This document shows, piece by piece, positions 1 through 6,470 of a stretch of DNA of 64,000 nucleotides; position 1 is the stretch's first letter; each line of letters opens with the position of its first letter. The notes beneath the pieces were generated by a model. It was not told the DNA's origin. It made no database searches and worked only from the letters and a program-made list of their open reading frames with translations. The DNA is taken from the NCBI GenBank assembly GCA_022712895.1, contig JAFLJS010000008.1, positions 1 through 64,000 of the forward strand, given 5' to 3'. Made by a program: the position numbers and the translations under genes. The stretch is from Desulfocapsa sp. (GTDB lineage: Bacteria; Desulfobacterota; Desulfobulbia; Desulfobulbales; Desulfocapsaceae).

Positions 1-16
1 ATTACTACTCATTTCT

Positions 17-170
17 GAGAAACTCGCAAAAACCCAGAGCTTAAATGGTTAAGTAAAAAACTTCATATCCGAGGCGCAAATATTTTCTATCATTTTGGCG
101 TACTAAGGTACGTCGTAATGATAGAAAATGTGCAGCAACGAAGGAGATGGAGAGTTTTTACGACACCATC
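17..170 (+). mobile_element. MITE-like element, copy a (full length)
   Basis: Non-autonomous repeat of about 154 bp that recurs at 5073-5228, 36184-36358 and (inverted) 50062-50234. The left end GAGAAACTCGCAAAAA and the reverse complement of the right end, GATGGTGTCGTAAAAA, are imperfect terminal inverted repeats. The centre folds into a long hairpin built on TTTCTATCATT and its complement AATGATAGAAA around GTAC/GTAC. It is flanked directly by ATTTCT (11-16) and ATTTTT (171-176), probably a worn target duplication. It contains no plausible transposase. Its right half carries an ATG (118) and an AAGGAG motif and reads without a stop into the next gene. Confidence 0.8.
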
Positions 171-198
171 ATTTTTAACTCCCATAACAGGACACTCT

Positions 199-1350
199 AT
201 GACACTTTCACCCTACGAAGCAAAAGAACTTTTCCAATGGTTTACCGACAAAGAAGACTTTCTGGTACTTGATGTACGAAACGAAAAAGATTTCAACCGT
301 TTCCAAGTTGAATCCCCTTATCCGTTTAATATGATGAATGTCTCCTATTACGATTTTATGGAAATTGAAGAGCAAAGTGTTGCCAAGGTCCCCAAAGGAA
401 AACCTGTCCGCATCGTCTGCGCAAAAGAAGGTTCTGCCAAATATGTTGGAGAAATCCTGGTCAAACACGGATTTGACGATGTGCGTTACCTTACAGGCGG
501 CATCAAGACATGGGGTAACCTCCTGGTGCCACGTATTGTGCATGACGAAGACAATTACAAGCTCTACCAGTTTATTCGTCCTGGTAAGGCGTCCTGTAGT
601 TATGGCATCTGTACCGATACAGAGATGATGCTTGTCGATCCCAGCCGTAATATCGACTTTTATATCAATTTTGCCAAAGAAAAGGGCTGCAAGATTATCA
701 AAACCTTCGAATCCCACCTCCAGGCTGACTATATTGCCGGCTCACGCCAGATCGCTGAAAAAACAGGGGCTGATTTCTTTGGGGGAATTGACTTTGACGG
801 TACCAAAACAGGCGCTAAAAGTGTAACTGACCAGGAGATTCATAATTTCAGTCCCGGTGGACCGGATGTGAAAATCCTTCTCACTCCCGGGCATACCCCC
901 GGTTCTCTGACCTTTATTATTGATGACACCTACATGCTTTCTGGAGACACCGTCTTTATTCAGTCCGTCGGCCGTCCAGACCTCGGTGGACAGGCTGAAT
1001 CGTGGTCAGTAATGCTCTACAATACCCTGCAAAAAGTCGCAAAACTGGACGATTCACTGCTGGTGCTTCCCGGTCACTATATGGACTGGAGTGAAGCGGA
1101 TGAAGATCTGATTTTCTGTCTCACCTTCCGTCAGGTGAAAGATCGTAATAAAGATGTATTTGCCATGGATGAAAAGGCTTTTGGCCAGTACATCAAGGAC
1201 AACATGCGTCCACAACCACCTGAATACGCCCTTGTTCGCCTTGCCAACGCTAATACAGAGCAGTATGACGATGAGAGACAGGAAGAACTGGATCTTGGCA
1301 AAAATGAATGTGCCGCAACAGCTTACGCCAAAGCCCAAAAGGATTCGTAA
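199..1350 (+). CDS. Rhodanese / metallo-beta-lactamase fusion, persulfide dioxygenase-like
   Basis: 383 residues: an N-terminal rhodanese domain (about 5-115, active-site loop CAKEGSA) followed by an MBL domain (about 125-340). The usual HxHxDH motif is HLQADY, but the three ligands used by the mononuclear iron of ETHE1-type persulfide dioxygenases are all present: the first His (SHLQAD), the His of PGHTPGS and the Asp of LSGDTVF. The residues lost belong to the second metal site, which ETHE1 does not use. A role in oxidising or handling persulfide/sulfane sulfur is inferred from the family. The ATG at 199 is chosen because AGGA lies 7 nt upstream; an in-frame ATG at 118 lies inside the upstream mobile element and would add 27 atypical residues. 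Confidence 0.8.
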   Translation: MTLSPYEAKELFQWFTDKEDFLVLDVRNEKDFNRFQVESPYPFNMMNVSYYDFMEIEEQSVAKVPKGKPVRIVCAKEGSAKYVGEILVKHGFDDVRYLTGGIKTWGNLLVPRIVHDEDNYKLYQFIRPGKASCSYGICTDTEMMLVDPSRNIDFYINFAKEKGCKIIKTFESHLQADYIAGSRQIAEKTGADFFGGIDFDGTKTGAKSVTDQEIHNFSPGGPDVKILLTPGHTPGSLTFIIDDTYMLSGDTVFIQSVGRPDLGGQAESWSVMLYNTLQKVAKLDDSLLVLPGHYMDWSEADEDLIFCLTFRQVKDRNKDVFAMDEKAFGQYIKDNMRPQPPEYALVRLANANTEQYDDERQEELDLGKNECAATAYAKAQKDS

Positions 1351-1476
1351 CACTTTCCCATGTTCTTTGTTTACTGAAAATTTGTATCCATCGTCACAGG
1401 CCTTAATGTGCCAGAATGGATACAGTTTTTCATTTTTCGACTATGAAATCTTTCACAGACCCATCACTAAACTTTT

Positions 1477-2643
1477 GTGGATAATCACACCTCCTTCCGC
1501 CTACAATATATTGTATTTGCACTAGTCTCTGCTTCGTTTACAAATGTCTATATTACTCAACCAGTATTGCCGATTTTGCAGACCGAGTTTGCGGCCGATA
1601 TGGTGTTGGTTTCTTTTAGTGTTTCAGCTGTTATCCTTGGTATAGCCATTTCCAATCTTCCCTTTGGGATCTTAGCCGATAAAATTCCTATTCAACCCAT
1701 TATTCTCTGTGGAGGTATTATGGTTGTCATTGGCGGCCTGGTTTGTTCCCTCACAGAGAATTTTTGGATCTTTCTGGGAGCTCGTTTTTTCCAGGGTCTT
1801 TTCATTCCATGCCTTACGACTTGCCTTGCTGCATATCTTGCCAAAACACTTCCCATTGAGCGGTTGAATATTGTAATGGGCTCGTATGTGTCTGCGACAG
1901 TACTCGGAGGATTGTTCGGTCGTCTGCTCGGAGGCTGGATTCATCCACCATTGCACTGGCGCTATGCTTTTCTGTCAGCAGCACTACTCACCATTGTCGC
2001 TACCGTTACTGCCGTGCGTGGATTACCAAAACCTACAGATAAGAGGAAACGGCAACATGACTCAACAGGTTATTCTGAGTTGTTAAAGCGTTGGGACTTA
2101 TTGCGAATGTATTTGTGTGCCATGGGAAGTTTTGCAATTTTCTCATCTGTTTTTAACTACCTGCCCTATCGATTAAGTGCGGAACCTTTTTCTTTTTCCA
2201 CTGAAAAAATAACCCTACTCTATCTTGTTTATATTGTAGGTATCTTCATCGGGCCGATCTCTGGCAGGATAAGTAACCGTTTTGGCAGTGGAAAAACCCT
2301 GCTTACCGGAAGTATCATGTTAGGTGGATCACTGCTATTGATTCTTTTGCCTTTTATACCGGCAATTATCACAGGACTCCTTGGTGTTTGTGCCGGTTTT
2401 TTCACCATTCATGCCGCTGCTGTTGGGGGCCTTAATCGTAAACTTTCGAGTGGTCAAGGGCGTGCAAATGCCCTCTACGTGATGTTTTATTACCTTGGGG
2501 GATGGTTTGGTATTACAGGCTCAGGATTTGCGTACCGACAAGGCGGCTGGAGTGCTCTAATAAGTATTTTACTGTTGCTTTTGATTATTCCCATTGGGGT
2601 CGCTGCTGGCGAACTTAGAAGGGAAAGACACGAGACAGAATAG
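1477..2643 (+). CDS. MFS transporter, drug-efflux/YnfM-like
   Basis: About 388 residues, strongly hydrophobic throughout, consistent with 12 membrane helices. The loop between helices 2 and 3 has the MFS signature region (GILADKIPIQPIILCGG), and the first helix ends in TNVYITQPVLPIL, typical of the arabinose-efflux/YnfM-like branch. The substrate cannot be read from the sequence. The first in-frame start is GTG at 1477 with no clear Shine-Dalgarno sequence, so the start is uncertain. A second MFS gene follows after 29 nt on the same strand, so the two are probably co-transcribed. Confidence 0.8.
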   Translation: MDNHTSFRLQYIVFALVSASFTNVYITQPVLPILQTEFAADMVLVSFSVSAVILGIAISNLPFGILADKIPIQPIILCGGIMVVIGGLVCSLTENFWIFLGARFFQGLFIPCLTTCLAAYLAKTLPIERLNIVMGSYVSATVLGGLFGRLLGGWIHPPLHWRYAFLSAALLTIVATVTAVRGLPKPTDKRKRQHDSTGYSELLKRWDLLRMYLCAMGSFAIFSSVFNYLPYRLSAEPFSFSTEKITLLYLVYIVGIFIGPISGRISNRFGSGKTLLTGSIMLGGSLLLILLPFIPAIITGLLGVCAGFFTIHAAAVGGLNRKLSSGQGRANALYVMFYYLGGWFGITGSGFAYRQGGWSALISILLLLLIIPIGVAAGELRRERHETE

Positions 2644-2672
2644 CGACAAAGAAAACTCTACGGATTGGCAAG

Positions 2673-3827
2673 ATGACAGATTTTAAAAACAACCCGATGT
2701 TCAAGTACTTATTAGTCTTAACCGTCAGCTCGACCATCGGCCTCCACGTATGGCGTACCCTGTTTGACAATTTTGCTATTAATGTCATTGACCTTAACGG
2801 TAGCCACATCGGCCTTCTTCAGTCAGTCAGAGAAATTCCCGGTTTTCTTGCTCTGCTTGTGGTCTATGTCCTTCTGCTGGTCAAAGAACATAGACTTTCT
2901 TCCATTTCTGTTCTTATTCTTGGTGTCGGCGTGGCCGTCACCGGCTTATTACCTTCATATTATGGACTTATCTGCACCACGCTCCTCATGAGTTTTGGGT
3001 TTCACTATTTTGAAACCACCAATCAATCCTTGACCCTGCAGTACTTTGATAAAATGACTGCACCAATAGTTTTTGGGAAACTGCGCAGTCTGGCATCTGC
3101 CGGGAACATTGTAGCCGGGGCAATGATATTTACTCTGGCACCTTTTCTCAACTATACACAAATGTATCTGCTTTTTGGTGGTCTGGTAATTGTTGCGGCT
3201 CTTTGGGGGCTGAAACAGAATCCAACACGACAGGAGACTATCCCCCAGCGAAAGACTATGGTGCTGAAGAAAAAGTATTGGCTCTACTATGTACTTACTT
3301 TTATCGCTGGAGCAAGACGCCAGATATTTATTGCCTTTGCTGTTTTTCTTCTGGTGAAAAAATTTGAGTATAGCATACAGGGAGTTGCCCTGCTTTTTCT
3401 GGTCAATAATGTTGTGAATTATTTTCTCAGCCCTCTCATCGGCAAGGCTATTGTTAAATTTGGTGAGCGGAAAGTTCTTTCTCTGGAGTACACGGGCCTG
3501 ATTATAATCTTTATCGCTTATGGCCTCGTTGAATCAAAGATCATAGTCGCTCTTCTTTATATCGTTGATCACATCCTCTTTAACTTCGCCATAGCTATCC
3601 GAACTTTTTTTCAAAAGATTGCTGACCCGGAAGACATTGCACCCTCAATGGCCGTCGGCTTTACCATCAATCACATCGCTGCCGTTGTCCTACCTGTTCT
3701 AGGTGGGCTTATGTGGATGATTGATTACCGAATAGTCTTTTTTACCGGGGCATTGTTAAGTTTTATCTCTCTGCTCTTTGTTCAGCAGATTACAGTTCAA
3801 CTCCAAATTAATGCTAAAGAGAATTGA
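2673..3827 (+). CDS. MFS transporter, substrate unknown
   Basis: 384 residues with about 12 hydrophobic segments. The central cytoplasmic loop (about 180-195) is short and basic (RKTMVLKKKYW), as in MFS proteins. It is divergent in sequence from the MFS protein immediately upstream, so it is not a simple tandem duplicate. It begins 29 nt after the upstream stop. It converges with prephenate dehydratase on the opposite strand; only 27 nt separate the two stop codons and no hairpin terminator is visible there. Confidence 0.75.
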   Translation: MTDFKNNPMFKYLLVLTVSSTIGLHVWRTLFDNFAINVIDLNGSHIGLLQSVREIPGFLALLVVYVLLLVKEHRLSSISVLILGVGVAVTGLLPSYYGLICTTLLMSFGFHYFETTNQSLTLQYFDKMTAPIVFGKLRSLASAGNIVAGAMIFTLAPFLNYTQMYLLFGGLVIVAALWGLKQNPTRQETIPQRKTMVLKKKYWLYYVLTFIAGARRQIFIAFAVFLLVKKFEYSIQGVALLFLVNNVVNYFLSPLIGKAIVKFGERKVLSLEYTGLIIIFIAYGLVESKIIVALLYIVDHILFNFAIAIRTFFQKIADPEDIAPSMAVGFTINHIAAVVLPVLGGLMWMIDYRIVFFTGALLSFISLLFVQQITVQLQINAKEN

Positions 3828-3854
3828 TTCTTTCTTAAAGATATAATAGAATTT

Positions 3855-4724
3855 TCAGATTGAAGATTGCACCCTGTTTCGGTATTCATGAGCCGGATAC
3901 GTACCAAGCATCAGCACACGCTTTGCAAAAAAACTGAGTTCTTGGAATGCCAGTTGCAACGACGGTTCATCAATGTGCCCTTCAACATCTGCATAAAACC
4001 TGGCAACCTTGAAGTGCTTATCAACATAACTCTCAAGCTTTACCATCTGCACACCATTGGTCGCAAAACCACCCAACACTTTATAAAGAGCTGCCGGAAT
4101 ATTGCGTACTTCAAACGAACAACTGGTAAGATACTCTCGGTTTTTTTCCATGGGGGAAATAATTGCCTCCGGAGCGAATACCAAAAATCTTGTGGTATTA
4201 TGATCCGCGTCCTGAATATCCTTTTGTAAAATATCAAGCCCGTAGATCTCTGCTGCGAATTCAGAACTGATTGCCGCCTGACTTGTATCGTTCCACTTTT
4301 TGACATCAGAAGCAGATTTCGCCGTATCAGCCACAACGTGTCTATTAAAACCATGCCTATCTATAAACCGTTTACACTGGGGAATTGCATGGACATGACT
4401 GTGTACGTCCGTCACATGCTCTAATTTTGCACCCGGAACTCCGAGCAGGCAATGTCGGATCAACTGGAAGTGTTCACCGATGATATACAGTTCCCCATTC
4501 GGAATAAGAGTATGCACGTCGGCCACACGACCTGCTAGGGAATTGTCCACTGGAATTATAGCAAGGTCCGCTTCACAGTCCCGAACAGCGCGAAAAGCTG
4601 CCTCAAAAGAGACACATGGCACTGTTTTTAATTCCGGATAGGCATTTTGACAGGCCAGCTCGGAATAGGCTCCGGGCATTCCCTGGAATGCAATTGTCTT
4701 ATACTGTTTTTCCAATCCACACAC
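3855..4724 (-). CDS. pheA: Prephenate dehydratase
   Basis: 289 residues. Converts prephenate to phenylpyruvate in phenylalanine synthesis (cytosol). The catalytic domain covers about 8-185: IAFQGMPGAYSELA at the N-terminus, PVDNSLAGRV, and the catalytic Thr in NTTRFLVF. It is followed by a C-terminal ACT domain (about 200-280; NIPAALYKVL and KLESY). The Phe-binding ESRP motif of enteric enzymes is replaced by ESYV, as in the KLESY-type monofunctional dehydratases. There is no chorismate mutase domain. The likely start is GTG at 4724. The gene lies 40 nt downstream of a DUF3144 gene on the same strand, so the pair may share a transcript. Confidence 0.92.
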   Translation of the reverse strand: MCGLEKQYKTIAFQGMPGAYSELACQNAYPELKTVPCVSFEAAFRAVRDCEADLAIIPVDNSLAGRVADVHTLIPNGELYIIGEHFQLIRHCLLGVPGAKLEHVTDVHSHVHAIPQCKRFIDRHGFNRHVVADTAKSASDVKKWNDTSQAAISSEFAAEIYGLDILQKDIQDADHNTTRFLVFAPEAIISPMEKNREYLTSCSFEVRNIPAALYKVLGGFATNGVQMVKLESYVDKHFKVARFYADVEGHIDEPSLQLAFQELSFFAKRVLMLGTYPAHEYRNRVQSSI

Positions 4725-4731
4725 CTAGGTA

Positions 4732-4743
4732 CTAACTAGTTAG
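4732..4743. promoter_or_regulatory. 12-bp palindrome before pheA
   Basis: A perfect palindrome, CTAACTAGTTAG, sits 8-19 nt upstream of the pheA GTG start, over the ribosome-binding region. The ACTAGT core recalls TrpR-type operators of aromatic biosynthesis genes, but the half-site arrangement is not the TrpR one. It could instead act on translation. Low confidence. Confidence 0.3.
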
Positions 4744-4764
4744 CTTGCCGAGTTTGCGAGACAC

Positions 4765-5055
4765 CTATCTCAGGTATTTGTCAAAATTTTCCGTATAATC
4801 GGCAAAATGTTCATCCAGCATTTTCTGATACTCGGCCATTAAATATTTGCATGCCTCTTCCTTTCTTGAGGCCAATTCCGCAGCAGAGTCCGAGTTGGAG
4901 GCAACAAGGAAGGTGTTGAACCTGGCGGCACTGTAAAGTATCGTGGCACTGACCTTACCAGAGTTAATGCCTTTTTCCTGTGCCTGCTCATTGGCCACGG
5001 CAATATGGGCATCTGCCATTTTGTAAAATTCTTTGTCTTTTTCAGTATCATTCAT
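4765..5055 (-). CDS. DUF3144 family protein
   Basis: 96 residues, acidic and helical, with no signal peptide or membrane segment. The patterns ADAHIAVANEQAQ and VSATILYSAARFNTF match the DUF3144 family, small proteins of unknown function found in many Proteobacteria. It starts with ATG at 5055, just inside a mobile element copy (5073-5228) that separates it from whatever once lay upstream, so the element may influence its promoter. pheA follows after 40 nt. Confidence 0.75.
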   Translation of the reverse strand: MNDTEKDKEFYKMADAHIAVANEQAQEKGINSGKVSATILYSAARFNTFLVASNSDSAAELASRKEEACKYLMAEYQKMLDEHFADYTENFDKYLR

Positions 5056-5072
5056 TTGATTTTCTCACATAT

Positions 5073-5228
5073 GATGGACTCGTAAAAAGTCCGGAAACAG
5101 GATGGGGTTGTAAAAAGCTTCACATGCGTGGCACGAAATATTTCTATCATTTCGGCGTACTAAGGCACATCGTAATGATACGAAATATTTCAGTAACAAA
5201 GCAGATGAAGAGTTTTTACTACTCCATC
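5073..5228 (+). mobile_element. MITE-like element, copy b (full length)
   Basis: 156 bp. The left end GATGGACTCGTAAAAA and the reverse complement of the right end GATGGAGTAGTAAAAA match at 14 of 16 positions. It is flanked immediately by the perfect direct repeat ACATAT (5067-5072 and 5229-5234; 8 bp identical if the shared TC is counted), as expected of a target duplication. It has the internal hairpin (TTTCTATCATT, then AATGATACGAAA). It belongs to a subfamily slightly different from copies a and e and shares the motif GGAAACAGGATGGGGTTG with fragment d. Confidence 0.85.
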
Positions 5229-5436
5229 ACATATTAGTTATTAAAAGACCGCTTCCCGTGTGACCAACCACTGCTACAGCAGTCACTTCCAAAAGATCAA
5301 CAGGTGCAAGCATCATCTTATCACACAGGGTGTATTATACCAAGAGACCAGAGTTAAGGATAGGAATGACCAGGAAAAAGCAGCTCAAGGAGACAAGGTA
5401 TCTCCTTAACGTTGGCGCATCACTTTTCCGCAACGG

Positions 5437-5494
5437 CTACTTTTGTAACCATTTCCTGTCCACAAAAGTAGACAAAGATCACTTTTGTGGACAG
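5437..5494. promoter_or_regulatory. Overlapping alternative inverted repeats upstream of a sensory operon
   Basis: Three copies of one half-site alternate in orientation: CTACTTTTGT (5437-5446), ACAAAAGTAG (5462-5471) and ACTTTTGTGG (5481-5490). The first two form a perfect 10-bp inverted repeat. The second and third sit within a perfect 14-bp inverted repeat (CTGTCCACAAAAGT at 5456-5469 with its complement at 5481-5494, 11-nt loop). The middle segment can pair with either neighbour but not both. This could be an operator array or a leader RNA with mutually exclusive hairpins, about 150 nt before the binding-protein gene. The rest of 5229-5647 holds only a short palindrome (ACTGCTACAGCAGT, 5268-5281) and no convincing gene. 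Confidence 0.55.
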
Positions 5495-5647
5495 ATCTTT
5501 CAGAAGCATCCCCACCTCATTAAAATGATATCTGAACAATATAGCATTACAGAGCAATTCAGAGTTATTTGCTTCTGATGGCATGTTCTTTGCTGTATGA
5601 TAAACCAGCGATACATCATTATTTTCCACACGCCCCTTCGGATAAAC

Positions 5648-6451
5648 ATGAAAAACACGAACCCATTGCTCAAATATATATTAAAAAGATTCAATATCCT
5701 CATAATACTGTGTGTTGTGATTGGAATGTTACCCTACAAGATTTCTGCAACCTCAGATGTCCCCACCCCCCCAAAAGAGTTTCCTATCTACACCTATCAT
5801 ACGCACCCTCCTTTTATAATAACAACTGGCCAGGGCCTGAGTTATGACCTTGCTGCATACCTGTCCAACAAGTCCCATGGACGCTTTCAATTTACCGTAA
5901 AACCGATGTCACGACCGAGGGTCAATAAAATGCTTGCCGAGTCAAAAAAAGGACTCGTTCCCTGGGTGAATCCTGCCTGGTTTAAAGACAAGCAGCAGAA
6001 TAAATATCTGTGGTCGAAAGCTGTACTTATGAAGGATGGTAACAGCCTTATTTCAAATCAAAAGAACAGAGTTCTTTATGACGGCCCCTCTTCACTGGAC
6101 GGCATGATCCTTGGAGGAGTGAGGGGCCATGTATTTGCAGATATTGATACCTATAGAAAAACAGCCGGCAACATACGTCGTGTGGATGCCGAAAGACACA
6201 TTGATAATTTCAGGAAACTCGCCAAACAACGTATTGATGTAACCATCACCCCCCAATCTGGTGCAGAATATTTGATCAAAAAAAAGGGCTTTCAGGATCA
6301 ACTCTTTATCTCTCCCATGATACACAGTCAATACACAAGACGGGTAATAATCATAAGTGAGCAGATCGATACTGGGATTTATATTGATACGCTTCTAGAG
6401 AAGATGATGACCGACCCCCAATGGCTTAAAATTATGCACAACTATCGATAG
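5648..6451 (+). CDS. Periplasmic solute-binding protein (SBP_bac_3-like)
   Basis: 267 residues from ATG 5648, chosen because it opens a signal peptide (basic start, then FNILIILCVVIGMLPY); an in-frame ATG at 5597 would add 17 residues. The mature part begins near PIYTYHTHPPFI and has the amino-acid-type binding-protein layout, with GLSYDLAAYLSNK early and PQSGAEYLIKK later. No transporter permease or ATPase is adjacent. A hybrid histidine kinase starts 19 nt downstream, so this protein more likely presents a ligand to the kinase than feeds an ABC transporter (inference). The ligand is unknown. Confidence 0.75.
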   Translation: MKNTNPLLKYILKRFNILIILCVVIGMLPYKISATSDVPTPPKEFPIYTYHTHPPFIITTGQGLSYDLAAYLSNKSHGRFQFTVKPMSRPRVNKMLAESKKGLVPWVNPAWFKDKQQNKYLWSKAVLMKDGNSLISNQKNRVLYDGPSSLDGMILGGVRGHVFADIDTYRKTAGNIRRVDAERHIDNFRKLAKQRIDVTITPQSGAEYLIKKKGFQDQLFISPMIHSQYTRRVIIISEQIDTGIYIDTLLEKMMTDPQWLKIMHNYR

Positions 6452-6470
6452 CACCAAGAGGCACACCTAA

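Noticed and set aside
118-198. Longer start (ATG 118) for the rhodanese-MBL protein as the main start
   Set aside because: The ATG lies inside a mobile element; the extra 27 residues are unlike the family, and ATG 199 has AGGA at proper spacing.
5330-5578. 82-codon plus-strand ORF upstream of the binding-protein gene
   Set aside because: It is made largely of the overlapping inverted repeats, has no family resemblance and no good ribosome-binding site.
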